DNA of 64,000 nucleotides from BMS3ABIN04 sp964553325 (GCA_964553325.1 CAZKKI010000014.1:8812-72811); one strand, 5' to 3'; shown: positions 26,136 to 34,754, counted from the first letter of the stretch. Notes: generated by a model from the letters alone, not told the origin. Numbers and translations: made by a program.

Positions 26136-26813
26136 TTAACCGTTATCGTACTTAGTAAAGATATAACCGCCTGTGGAACTGCCGTCTTCCAAAATCGCTT
26201 CGAAATAGACGAGTCCGAATCTGTGATTTGCCCTGTAAATATACTTTTTGATTCCGGGCGTAATCGAATTCTGTTCAATCGTAATTGTTTTAATCAACCA
26301 CAATCCATAATCGAAATCTTCTTCTTCCGATTTGGCAATAACCGTTCGCGTAATTGTTTTCCCGTCGGATTGGGTATAAGAATATTTGTCGCCGACTTTG
26401 CAATCGTATTTGAACATAGTGTGAGCGGCACCGTCTTTATTAAAGAAGAAATCTTGCCAACCTTCGGTGGTCATTTTGAATTTCAGTCCCGCAACCACTT
26501 TCCCATTACCGGCTTTCGAGCGTTCGGGAATTAAATTATAAATTTCGGGGTATTTTGAAAGGTCGGCCGTCAATTTTACATCCACAATACCGTTATTGTT
26601 GCTTCTGATTACCGCCGAAACATCAACATCGTTTGCATAGTTATCCGGATCGCCCACAAAAAAGCTTGCGCTGGCGGTATTGCCTACTTGACTGAGAGGC
26701 ATATTAACATCTCCGCCCAGTTCGTTCGGGTCTTCTTCGGGATCGAGAATATCGCACGAAAACAAAATGAATGCAAAGAGAAGAATAAAGGATAAGCCTA
26801 GAAACGATTTCAT
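26136..26813 (-). CDS. Lipoprotein of unknown function
   Basis: 225 residues with a classic lipoprotein signal: MKSFLGLSFILLFAFILFSC, cleaved before Cys20, followed by an acidic spacer (DILDPEEDPNE). The rest is predicted to be mainly beta strand (VDVSAVIRSNNNGIVDVKLTA; GKTITRTVIAKSEEEDFDYG), no membrane segment. No family recognised. A good ribosome site (GGGAGG) and a TATATTTG promoter box lie upstream, and a small membrane-protein gene follows, so this is the first gene of a two-gene envelope operon. Confidence 0.8.
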   Translation of the reverse strand: MKSFLGLSFILLFAFILFSCDILDPEEDPNELGGDVNMPLSQVGNTASASFFVGDPDNYANDVDVSAVIRSNNNGIVDVKLTADLSKYPEIYNLIPERSKAGNGKVVAGLKFKMTTEGWQDFFFNKDGAAHTMFKYDCKVGDKYSYTQSDGKTITRTVIAKSEEEDFDYGLWLIKTITIEQNSITPGIKKYIYRANHRFGLVYFEAILEDGSSTGGYIFTKYDNG

Positions 26814-26891
26814 AGCATCCTCCCGGTTAATTCAGAGGGATTGAAATTGTTTAATTGAACAATGAAAAATATTAATTTGGCAAAAATAATA

Positions 26892-26899
26892 CAAATATA
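26892..26899 (-). promoter_or_regulatory. -7 promoter box of the lipoprotein operon
   Basis: Minus-strand TATATTTG, exact TAnnTTTG, 79 bases before the ATG of the lipoprotein gene and within the gap downstream of the ATL-like gene. Confidence 0.5.
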
Positions 26900-26920
26900 T
26901 CCGATAATATTTCCGTTGAA

Positions 26921-27391
26921 TTATTTCACCAATTTTTTTTCGAAATCGACCACTTTAAAATTTTTCTTCCCTTTCGGAACGAGGGTATGCCCTTCCGCTT
27001 CAAGCAATTCCATTTGTCGTTGAATTCCGCCCGGGTACTTCGGATTAAGCACGCCGCCTTCTTTTAACGTTCGCCACCAAGGAGTAATTCTCTTTTTCCC
27101 TTCCGCTTTTTCTTCTTCCGCTGCGTGTGCTGCAATCCACGCAAAAATACCGGTTGTAATCGGGCAGCCGACCGTTGCATTGTGTTTTTGGGCAATCTTC
27201 CGGCGTATTATGTTAATTGTAATAAGTTTACCTTTGGGTACTTTTTTCATTATGGCATCAACTTCCAGCGGTGAAGGGATTGCCATTGTTCCTTTCCCCC
27301 ATTTCTCGGCTTGCTTGCCGGTTAATTTTACTACTTTCGGAAGATCTTTACTGTTGTGTAGTTTTTCTTTCCACGATTTTTTTCCTTTCAC
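26921..27391 (-). CDS. MGMT-family, alkyltransferase-like DNA-binding protein
   Basis: A 156-residue protein of the MGMT DNA-binding fold. VPKGKLITINIIRRKIA is the helix region, TPWWRTLKEGGVLNPKYPGG the region that in true methyltransferases contains PCHR. Here the acceptor Cys position holds Trp (PWWR), as in alkyltransferase-like (ATL) proteins, which bind O6-alkylguanine without removing the group and pass it to nucleotide excision repair. N- and C-terminal extensions are lysine-rich. The start is GTG at 27391, behind a perfect AGGAGG. Lies between lexA and the ordinary MGMT gene. Confidence 0.75.
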   Translation of the reverse strand: MKGKKSWKEKLHNSKDLPKVVKLTGKQAEKWGKGTMAIPSPLEVDAIMKKVPKGKLITINIIRRKIAQKHNATVGCPITTGIFAWIAAHAAEEEKAEGKKRITPWWRTLKEGGVLNPKYPGGIQRQMELLEAEGHTLVPKGKKNFKVVDFEKKLVK

Positions 27392-27462
27392 AATTTACCT
27401 CCTGAATTAAATTTATTGTTTATCCGATTTCATAAACATGCGTGTTTCCGCACGATATTTTT

Positions 27463-28083
27463 TCACCCTACGTTTCTTTCCATGCTTCTGTAAACGCCGA
27501 TTACCACCCCGACCAACCGAAACCCAGGATAATTTTTATCGATTGTTATCGGGTCGTATTCGGGATTCTCGGAGCGGAGTTCGATTTTGTTTTTCCTTTT
27601 ATAAAACCGTTTAACCACCGCCGCGTCGTCCAGAACGGCAACTACAAAATGTCCGTTTTTAGGTTGCAAATTCGGGTTAACGATAACAACGTCGCCCGTA
27701 AAAATATACGCGTCTTTCAGACTATCGCCTTTTACTTTAAGTAAAAACGAATCCCGCGGCATTCGTGCAATTGTCGGCAATTCAATCGTATCGATTGCGT
27801 CGGGGTAAATTGTAAGCGGATTGCCGGCGGCCACTTCACCCAGAACGGGTCGGGGAATAAAAAATTTATCTTCGGTGAGCAATTCAATTCCCCTCGAAAT
27901 TTTGGGATTGCGTTTAATATACCCTTTTCTTTCCAGCGCCCGTAAATGTTGTTGCACGGTAGAGCGATTACGGTAACCGAAGTGCCTGGCAATTTCGGCA
28001 AGCGTAGGAGTTTTTGCTTCGGCTTTTTTATCGATGATAAAATCGAGTATTCTTTGCTGCGTTTTTGTTAGTTGTTTTGACAT
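27463..28083 (-). CDS. lexA: LexA repressor
   Basis: SOS-response repressor and self-cleaving protease, 206 residues. The N-terminal winged helix is LTKTQQRILDFI ... RNRSTVQQHLRALERKGYIKR (1-60). The cleavage site is Ala86-Gly87 in GEVAAGNPL; catalytic Ser121 in KGDSLKDA and Lys158 in AAVVKRFY complete the dyad. The start is the ATG at 28083: an AGGAT element precedes it, while an upstream in-frame ATG at 28095 would add four residues. The 274-base gap upstream holds a candidate operator palindrome. Confidence 0.95.
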   Translation of the reverse strand: MSKQLTKTQQRILDFIIDKKAEAKTPTLAEIARHFGYRNRSTVQQHLRALERKGYIKRNPKISRGIELLTEDKFFIPRPVLGEVAAGNPLTIYPDAIDTIELPTIARMPRDSFLLKVKGDSLKDAYIFTGDVVIVNPNLQPKNGHFVVAVLDDAAVVKRFYKRKNKIELRSENPEYDPITIDKNYPGFRLVGVVIGVYRSMERNVG

Positions 28084-28225
28084 ATATAATATCATCCTAC
28101 AATTTAATGTTAATCAAGTTTTGGTTTCACGTAAAGTTTCGATTTACTAAGTTCGCAAAGTGTTTAATCAAATCCACCTCCGGCACGTGAGTTACATGGC
28201 GGGAATAAAAACGGACTTACAAATG

Positions 28226-28241
28226 CCATACATTTGTATGG
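28226..28241. promoter_or_regulatory. Candidate LexA operator (palindrome)
   Basis: CCATACA-TT-TGTATGG is a perfect seven-base inverted repeat with a two-base centre; a second overlapping one, ACAAATG-ccata-CATTTGT, shares its right arm. It lies 143 bases upstream of lexA in the otherwise featureless gap 28084-28357 and would be a natural autoregulatory site. No experimental match for this phylum is known to me. Confidence 0.45.
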
Positions 28242-28357
28242 TAAAAATACAAAATCCGGTTTTATTTCGCAAGGAATACCAACTGCGAAATTTTATAATT
28301 CCGATTTGCAGAATAATTGGTTTTTATAAATGCGGTTGGAAGAACGCGAGCGAGTGC

Positions 28358-31240
28358 TTATATTTTTCCGAGTTTTCGGAGCGCTTCCATTACTTCTTTG
28401 CGTAAAAACGGTTTTGGTATGTATTCGCTGAAACCTAAACTCAAATATTTTTCCCGGTCGCCGGCTTCGGTATAAGCCGTAACGGCAATAACTGGAACGT
28501 TTTCATAACCGGGAAGGCTTTTTACAATTTTCAAAGCATCTATTCCGTTAAAATCCCCCGCCAATCTGATATCCATTAAAATGAAATCGTATTTTTCTTT
28601 AACCAACAACGGTAGGGCTTTTTCCAAACTTTCGGCAAAACCTATTTTTTTCAAATCCTTCATTTGATTTTCAAAAAGCAAGCGGGAATCAAATTGATCT
28701 TCCAAATAAAAACAACTTAAATTTTCAATATTGGATTCAACCCGGTTTTCATCCTCGGAATTCATCCCGGTTGCAATTTCAACGGATTTTTCTTCACGTG
28801 TTTCTTCAATCGCTTTTTCATTTTGATGGAACCCGATTATTTCCGCTTCTTCCCTTTCCTTGCTTTTCCCGTTTGTTTCCGTTTTTTCGCCGGTAGGTTT
28901 CTCTTCCGTAGAAAGACTTTCCTCGAATTTTTCCGGAATTAAAATAGCGAATTTAGCCGGCACTCCGTCTTCCGTTAAAATTTCAAATCCGGCATTAAAC
29001 AAGCGCGCTAACTTTTTCACCAATCTGATTACAATTCCGGAAATACCGTAATTTTGCACATCGGTAAATTCGTTCGATATGAAAACGGCTTTTAATTTTT
29101 CAAGAAATTCGTTCGATGCAACGCCTTCCGTATCCGCGAAACTAATGACGATTTTACCGTTAACCGGCTTCGATTCCGCAAACAAATTACCCGTTTTGCC
29201 GACCGAAGCGGCTAATTTTATTACCGTCGTTAAAATTATTCCAAACCGTTTAGCATCGGTTTCAATTTCACCCTCACTTTCCGGAACGACAAACTTAACG
29301 CCGTTTTCTTCGAAGAATTGAGATAGATTGTGCGAAACATCCTCAAAAATTTTCGAAACGGGTATTTTCCTCAAATCAAGTTTCATTTTACCCGATTCCA
29401 ACAACGCATATTGACTTGCCGCATCCATAATTTGGAGAAGTATTTTCTGGTTTTGCCAAATTATTTCAGCGGATTCGTTTTGTTCTTCCGTCGGATTTTC
29501 CAATCCTTCGATAATTTCATGAGTAAATCCTAAAATTACGTTAATCGGCGTAAGAATTTCGTGAAATAAATCCGATAGGAAATTGAAGTCCAATGTTTTG
29601 CCATTGCCAACAACTTCTATTTCTTTCTCGGTTTGCCCGGGCTTCCGTTCTTCCGGTTCGGTTAAATTTATTACAAAAGCGTAAAACTCCTCATCCGAAC
29701 GGGAAAGCGGAATTCCATTTAAACGCGCCTCTATTAATTTACCGTCGGCCGATTTTATGTTTGTCTCGAATGAAAATCTCTCTTTTCTGCTTTCCGCTTC
29801 CGAAAAAATATCGCTTAGCCATTCCCAATTTTTCTTGTCAATCAAACTGAAAAACGGGTGGTTATCCAGATATCTTTTTTCGTAACCCAGCTTTTTTTCC
29901 ACCGCTTCGTTTGCAAAAGTAATAAATCCGTTTTTATCCGTAATTATTACAAGTTCTTCCAAATCGTTAAAAATTTCTTTTTCGCTTTTTTCGGTCTGCG
30001 GCTTTGTTTTTTCTTCATTTTCTACAGGTTGAAGAACATTAACTTGCGCTTTTTTCCCGTTAAAAAGGATATCGGAATTCAAAATTTCCACTTCGAACAA
30101 GGTTCCGTCTTTCTTCTGATGTTGTACCGGACCTATTTTATCTTTCGAATTGAATTCGGCTTTAGACACTTCGAGTAAAATTTGAACATTTTCGGGTGAA
30201 TATAAATCGGCAACCGTTAAATTTTTAAGCTCATCAAGTTCGTATCCGTATAATTCCGCAGCTTTTTGATTTGCTTCCAAAATATTCAAGGTTTCCGAAT
30301 CGTACACATAAACCGGTTCGGGTAATATTTTGATTAGATGTTCCAACATATTTCCGGTTAAACTGTAAACTCCTTTGTCATCGAATAAATTTTCCTTCGC
30401 CTTTCGCGGTTTTCCGTTGCAATCAATTTCGATTTCTTCAATAAATATTTCACATTCGACGGAAATTATTCCTAAAACTCTATTTTCTTTATCCAAAATA
30501 GGATATTGTAACAGCCAAAATTTTTGATTTACATCACTTTCCGGTGTTAAATTATGTTCGATTATGAAAATCGGCATTGCAGTTAAAGAAATTATGCGTG
30601 CCGTCTTTTCGAAAAGCAGACTAAGTTTAATAGGCAGAATTTCCGATTCTTCTCTTTTTAATATTTCTCCGCTTGGACCGGCGTATTTTTCCACGAATTC
30701 TCGGTTGCATATTTTTAATTCGTTATCCGTTCCTTTAATCCAAAACGGTAACGGGTAACCGTCTATTTTCCGTTTGAAATCTTTTTCTTCTACCAAAGTA
30801 AACGGATATTCTTGCAAAGAGCGGTCAATAAGTTTTTTAACATCTTCCGAAACAGGGATTTCCTCGAACGAATAATCCGTAAATACTGGAATTTCAGCTT
30901 CAGTTTCCGTATCGATAATAACGATTTGGAAATATTTTTCGCCTTCCGCACGAAATTCGGTTATAATTACTTTCCGCTTATTTGAGTCAAACTCCAAATG
31001 ATTACATGTATAAATTTGTATTTTGCCCGCTGAAAGTATCTTTTCCCTGTCGTTGAAAATTTCCGGAGAAAACTTATCGCTTTTTAATCCGGTTATTTCT
31101 TTGCCCGTATGAATATCCTGAAACAATTCTTCCGCCGGTTTATTGAAAGAAACAACGGTGAGATTATCGTCCGTAATTATACAAGGGGAATTCAATTCCG
31201 TGTTCGAAAACCTTGCAATATGTTTAACGAGCTCTTTCAT
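28358..31240 (-). CDS. Hybrid PAS/histidine kinase/receiver protein
   Basis: 960 residues, no membrane segment, so a cytoplasmic signalling protein. Order: several PAS-like segments (about 20-110, 165-275, 305-410 with LPEPVYVYDSETLNILEANQ, 425-535 with LEELVIITDKNGFITFANEA), a HisKA helix with the phospho-accepting His (FLSDLFHEILTPINVILGF), an ATPase-like region, and a C-terminal receiver with Asp in FILMDIRLAGDFNGIDAL and Lys in YIPKPF. The ATPase region lacks clear N, G1 and G2 boxes, so catalysis is doubtful. The start is the ATG at 31240; a TTG just before is unsupported. A CRP/FNR-type palindrome lies 139 bases upstream. Confidence 0.85.
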   Translation of the reverse strand: MKELVKHIARFSNTELNSPCIITDDNLTVVSFNKPAEELFQDIHTGKEITGLKSDKFSPEIFNDREKILSAGKIQIYTCNHLEFDSNKRKVIITEFRAEGEKYFQIVIIDTETEAEIPVFTDYSFEEIPVSEDVKKLIDRSLQEYPFTLVEEKDFKRKIDGYPLPFWIKGTDNELKICNREFVEKYAGPSGEILKREESEILPIKLSLLFEKTARIISLTAMPIFIIEHNLTPESDVNQKFWLLQYPILDKENRVLGIISVECEIFIEEIEIDCNGKPRKAKENLFDDKGVYSLTGNMLEHLIKILPEPVYVYDSETLNILEANQKAAELYGYELDELKNLTVADLYSPENVQILLEVSKAEFNSKDKIGPVQHQKKDGTLFEVEILNSDILFNGKKAQVNVLQPVENEEKTKPQTEKSEKEIFNDLEELVIITDKNGFITFANEAVEKKLGYEKRYLDNHPFFSLIDKKNWEWLSDIFSEAESRKERFSFETNIKSADGKLIEARLNGIPLSRSDEEFYAFVINLTEPEERKPGQTEKEIEVVGNGKTLDFNFLSDLFHEILTPINVILGFTHEIIEGLENPTEEQNESAEIIWQNQKILLQIMDAASQYALLESGKMKLDLRKIPVSKIFEDVSHNLSQFFEENGVKFVVPESEGEIETDAKRFGIILTTVIKLAASVGKTGNLFAESKPVNGKIVISFADTEGVASNEFLEKLKAVFISNEFTDVQNYGISGIVIRLVKKLARLFNAGFEILTEDGVPAKFAILIPEKFEESLSTEEKPTGEKTETNGKSKEREEAEIIGFHQNEKAIEETREEKSVEIATGMNSEDENRVESNIENLSCFYLEDQFDSRLLFENQMKDLKKIGFAESLEKALPLLVKEKYDFILMDIRLAGDFNGIDALKIVKSLPGYENVPVIAVTAYTEAGDREKYLSLGFSEYIPKPFLRKEVMEALRKLGKI

Positions 31241-31378
31241 CAATTGCGTTATTTCATTGTTTTTGCTTTAGTTATGGATTTTACCTAAAGTGTTTCTTTA
31301 AATATTGAAATGTAATTTATCTTTTACGGATAGATAAAATAACTTGTTAACAATGAACAAATATTTTGATACAATCTA

Positions 31379-31394
31379 TGTGATGGAAATCACA
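31379..31394. promoter_or_regulatory. CRP/FNR-family operator
   Basis: TGTGATGGAAATCACA matches TGTGA-N6-TCACA exactly, and the flanks extend the symmetry to ATGTGAT-GGAA-ATCACAT. It lies in the 202-base gap upstream of the hybrid kinase. I infer control by a Crp/Fnr-type regulator; activation or repression cannot be told. Confidence 0.6.
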
Positions 31395-31445
31395 TATCGT
31401 TATATAAGCGGATTTTTCGTAGTAACCGGCAGTCATTTAAACCGG

Positions 31446-32603
31446 TCAAATTCTTTCAAACACTTTATTATCGGGTTTCAATCCGATTCCCGGGTAATCC
31501 GTTAGGGTTATTTTGCCGTCAACCACTTTAGTACCTTCAAAAGGATCGTTACTAATTAACAAATTGCCGTCTAAATCCGCCCAATCGACCATCGGTGAAA
31601 GTTGAGAAGCAGCCGAAATTGCGCAAGAGGTTTCCGTCATACATCCTATCATCACTTTCATACCCAGCGAACGGGCAAGATTCAGCATTTTATGTGCTTC
31701 GCGTAACCCGGTACATTTCATTAATTTTATATTAATTCCGGAATAAACACCGTAAGCTTTTATTACATCGGGAATTCTTTGAAGCGCTTCATCGGCAATG
31801 ATCGGCAAAGGACTGTTTTCCGTAAGCCATGCAATATCGTCGATTTGAGTTTTTGGCATAGGTTGTTCCACAAATTCAACATTTTGCTCTTTTAACCAAT
31901 TAGCCATTTCCAAAGCGTAATGTTTATCTTTCCACCCTTGATTTACGTCAACGGTTAACGGTACATCGGTTACCGCTCGTACCGCTTTTATCATTTCCTT
32001 GTCGTTGCCTCTTCCCAATTTTACCTTGAGGATTTTGAAATGTGAAGCTTCCTTTACTTTTTGTTTAACCACTTCCGGTTTATCAATACCGATAGTAAAT
32101 GTTGTGTACGGAGTTTTATCTTTATCGTATCCCCAAATTTTGTACCACGGTTGACCCAAAAGTTTTCCAACCAAATCGTGCAATGCGATATCAACGGAAG
32201 CTTTTGCCGCCGGATTTCCCTCTTCTATCGAGTCAACGTATGTTAAAATATCTTCCAATTCAAACGGATCTTTAAATTTGGAAAAATCCACTTTACTTAA
32301 AAATTTGGTTGCGGTTTCGTGGGATTCACCCAAATAAGGAGGCATTGAAGCTTCGCCGTACCCGATTACGCCGTCGTATTCCAGTTTGGTTATAACAACC
32401 GGCGTTGTTGTTCTTGAGCTTGTTGCTATAGTGAAAACATGCTTCAATTGTAATGTGTAAGGTTTAAAATTAAAATTCATGGTTTTGTTCGTGTTTTGTT
32501 TTAAATTTTTTCCGAATATTTTTGCCGGAACCGAATTAGCGGCAATTGTTCCGCCCAAAATGATTCCGCTGTTCTTAATGAATTCCCTTCTGTTCTGTTT
32601 CAT
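31446..32603 (-). CDS. Dipeptide epimerase, enolase superfamily, with Tat-type leader
   Basis: 385 residues. Converts L-Ala-D-Glu and similar dipeptides to the L,L form (YkfB/YcjG role). The barrel carries KILKVKLGRGND (general base Lys in KxK), TVDVNQGW and EFVEQPM and PIIADEAL (the three metal carboxylates), and NIKLMKCTG with the second Lys. The N-terminus (NRREFIKNSGIILGG) is a twin-arginine-type signal, unusual because relatives are cytoplasmic. The ATG overlaps the stop of the NlpC/P60 gene (ATGA), so the two are translationally coupled; together they degrade peptidoglycan peptides. Confidence 0.88.
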   Translation of the reverse strand: MKQNRREFIKNSGIILGGTIAANSVPAKIFGKNLKQNTNKTMNFNFKPYTLQLKHVFTIATSSRTTTPVVITKLEYDGVIGYGEASMPPYLGESHETATKFLSKVDFSKFKDPFELEDILTYVDSIEEGNPAAKASVDIALHDLVGKLLGQPWYKIWGYDKDKTPYTTFTIGIDKPEVVKQKVKEASHFKILKVKLGRGNDKEMIKAVRAVTDVPLTVDVNQGWKDKHYALEMANWLKEQNVEFVEQPMPKTQIDDIAWLTENSPLPIIADEALQRIPDVIKAYGVYSGINIKLMKCTGLREAHKMLNLARSLGMKVMIGCMTETSCAISAASQLSPMVDWADLDGNLLISNDPFEGTKVVDGKITLTDYPGIGLKPDNKVFERI

Positions 32604-33802
32604 TTTACCATTCTGTAATAATTATTGGTTTTAATTAATTTCACTCCGTTTTTACCAACGGAAGACAAAATTCTTTGTGTCCAAAGATATGCGTTATATC
32701 TGTATCGATTGAACTCTTTATCCGATTTCACAAAACTGTTTATTTTAACTTTTCCCGCTTCATGGATATATTTTCCGTTTCCGATATAAATTCCGACGTG
32801 AGTAACTTTAGCCTTTTTCCCGTTTTGAGCTTTCTTCCCGAAAAAGACCAAATCACCAGGCTGAAATTTATCGAGGGCGATTTTATCGTCGACAAATTCG
32901 CCGACCAACGCTTGTTGCGAAGCATCGCGAGGTAAAATTATTCCGTTCATAAAATACACCGTTTTGGTAAACCCGCTACAATCGAATGCCTTTGCCGAAG
33001 TTCCGCCCCAAAGATAAGGAATTCCGTGAAACCGTTCGGCGGTTTCCACAATAGATTTTTGAGAAGGTTTAGCTTTTTTCAGCCAATCGGAAAATATTTC
33101 AACGTCTTTAGCCAAAACGTAACCTTCTCTGCCGTCGGGGTATTTAACTTTCACAAAATTTCCGGCAGTTCCGCTGTACTCCAATAAATCGCCTATCACC
33201 AAGTCCGATATCCGAAAAGATTTCGTGGCGGGTTTCGAGTAAGCAAATCCGTAATCTTTTATAAAAATTACTTTCGGTGATTTCAGATAGTCGTTTTTTT
33301 CCTTTTCGGTAACGGGAATTATTCCTTCGTCGTCAACCCAGGAAATATATTCGTCAGGCGTTTGAACCAAATACCAACCGTTTTGTTTTTTGTAAATTTT
33401 CACCACTGTTCCAAGTAATGCCTGTGTAGCCAATTCGGCAGGATGTTTGGGTTTACTTCTTATATTTGCGACGGATACATTTACGATTCCCCATATCTTT
33501 TCCGCCAATTTATCGGAAGGTAATAAATCGAATTCCCTTTGGATATTCAGTTTTTGATTATCCAAAAAAACTTCCACTCTTTTTATTGCTTCGGGTTGAT
33601 TGGTTTCGATTTTAAGAATTGAGTGGCCGTCCGATTTATTTATTGAATAATTGAAAATCGAAACGCGTTTATCCGGAGCAAACTCGGTTTTAACCGAATC
33701 GAGAAATGCGGTTAATTTTTCCATATTTTTATTTTCCTTGGAACAAGAAGCGAATGTAAAAAGTAAGAATAAGATGCTTATCGATAATATTGTTTTTTTC
33801 AT
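32600..33802 (-). CDS. NlpC/P60 endopeptidase with SH3 domains (YkfC-like lipoprotein)
   Basis: 400 residues. Lipoprotein signal FLLFTFASC, then SH3-like repeats (about 100-230: VSVANIRSKPKHPAEL, GWYLVQTPDEYISWVDD, DGREGYVLAKDVE) and a C-terminal NlpC/P60 cysteine peptidase domain with Cys in AFDCSGFTKTVYF, His in KVTHVGIYIGNGKYIHEAG. It should cut gamma-D-glutamyl-diaminopimelate bonds in muropeptides and release L-Ala-D-Glu, the substrate of the coupled epimerase. First gene of the two-gene operon. Confidence 0.9.
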   Translation of the reverse strand: MKKTILSISILFLLFTFASCSKENKNMEKLTAFLDSVKTEFAPDKRVSIFNYSINKSDGHSILKIETNQPEAIKRVEVFLDNQKLNIQREFDLLPSDKLAEKIWGIVNVSVANIRSKPKHPAELATQALLGTVVKIYKKQNGWYLVQTPDEYISWVDDEGIIPVTEKEKNDYLKSPKVIFIKDYGFAYSKPATKSFRISDLVIGDLLEYSGTAGNFVKVKYPDGREGYVLAKDVEIFSDWLKKAKPSQKSIVETAERFHGIPYLWGGTSAKAFDCSGFTKTVYFMNGIILPRDASQQALVGEFVDDKIALDKFQPGDLVFFGKKAQNGKKAKVTHVGIYIGNGKYIHEAGKVKINSFVKSDKEFNRYRYNAYLWTQRILSSVGKNGVKLIKTNNYYRMVK

Positions 33803-33855
33803 ATTAATTTTTTTTAATTAGCTTCTTAATTTAGTTATTTTTCATAAAAATTAGT

Positions 33856-33863
33856 TACTTTTG
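33856..33863 (+). promoter_or_regulatory. -7 promoter box of the glutaredoxin-groES operon
   Basis: TACTTTTG fits TAnnTTTG, 80 bases before the glutaredoxin-like ATG, and about 47 bases into the divergent gap with the NlpC/P60 gene. No clear -33 box. Confidence 0.45.
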
Positions 33864-33942
33864 CAAGTGTTTTTTTGAAATTTTTCGGAAACCTTTTAGC
33901 TTGAAAATCATCGTATTGGATTAAACTAAAAACGGAGATGAT

Positions 33943-34194
33943 ATGAATGCAGCACAACCAAAAGTAATTATATTTACAACTCCGACTTGCAGTTTTTGCA
34001 ATGCGGCTAAAAGGTATTTCAGAGAGAAAAAGATCAGGTTTAAAGAAATCGACGTATCCAGAGATCATAAGGCGGCAATGGATATGCAAAGACGTACCGG
34101 TTCGTCCGGCGTACCGGTGATTTTAATAAACAACCGCCCAATTGTCGGGTTTGATAAACCAAAAATAAATAGAATGTTAAACATAAAAAATTAG
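33943..34194 (+). CDS. Glutaredoxin-like protein
   Basis: 83-residue thioredoxin-fold oxidoreductase. KVIIFTTPTCSFCNAAKRYF (7-26) contains the CxxC active site (Cys-Ser-Phe-Cys); GSSGVPVILINNRPIVGFD holds the cis-proline (GVPV) and substrate groove. It resembles NrdH/glutaredoxin-type proteins that reduce ribonucleotide reductase or mixed disulfides. A GGAG site precedes the ATG. GroES follows ten bases downstream. Confidence 0.88.
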   Translation: MNAAQPKVIIFTTPTCSFCNAAKRYFREKKIRFKEIDVSRDHKAAMDMQRRTGSSGVPVILINNRPIVGFDKPKINRMLNIKN

Positions 34195-34204
34195 AGGAGA
34201 TATT

Positions 34205-34477
34205 ATGAAAGTAAAACCAATGGACGATCGTGTACTTGTTGAACTATTGGAAGAAGAAACAAAAACGGCTTCGGGTATTATTATTCCCGATACCGCCAAG
34301 GAAAAACCTACAATGGGTAAAGTTGTTGCCGTAGGTACCGATGAGGATCTTAAAGAATTCATCAAAGAAGGAGATAAAATTTTATTCGGTAAATACGGCG
34401 GTGAAGATATCACTTTGGACGGCAAAGAATACAAAATTGTTCAAAGAAGCGATATTCTCGCTATTCTGGAAGATTAA
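34205..34477 (+). CDS. groES: Co-chaperonin GroES
   Basis: Lid of the GroEL folding chamber, 90 residues. PMDDRVLVELLEEETKTASGIIIPDTAKEKP contains the mobile loop; GKVVAVG, GDKILFGKYGGEDI and RSDILAIL complete the beta-barrel. A GAGGAGAT ribosome site lies just before the ATG. GroEL, normally adjacent, is absent here: a terminator follows and the next gene is a helicase on the other strand. Confidence 0.95.
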   Translation: MKVKPMDDRVLVELLEEETKTASGIIIPDTAKEKPTMGKVVAVGTDEDLKEFIKEGDKILFGKYGGEDITLDGKEYKIVQRSDILAILED

Positions 34478-34486
34478 ATCCGTTAA

Positions 34487-34512
34487 GGGGATGTTTTTCA
34501 TCCCCTTTTTAT
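34487..34512 (+). terminator. Terminator after groES
   Basis: GGGGATG-TTTTT-CATCCCC followed by TTTTT. The rest of the gap to 34779 is AT-rich with the next terminator and no gene. Confidence 0.85.
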
Positions 34513-34732
34513 TTCTTTTGATTCTCATTAGCTTTTCAGTAAACTATTACATCGTATCTTTTCCACTATAAAACTTTTTACTACGGTTTTACAAAATATA
34601 CCCGAATCCGAATTTGTGACACGGCTTTTATGATTACGGTATTTTGTGCAACCGCTTGCGATTAATTTCAATTCTGCAATTTATGAAAAAGATTAAATTA
34701 TTAAAGCTATACATTCAATCCGGAACAAAAAA

Positions 34733-34754
34733 GCCGATGCAAAACCGCACCGGC
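34733..34754 (-). terminator. Terminator of the helicase gene
   Basis: Minus strand GCCGGTGC-GGTTTT-GCATCGGC (one G-U pair) followed by TTTTTTG, 25 bases past the helicase stop. Confidence 0.8.

Noticed and set aside
28160..28405. An 81-residue plus-strand frame across the lexA upstream gap
   Set aside because: It runs through the candidate operator into the kinase shadow, without motif or ribosome site.
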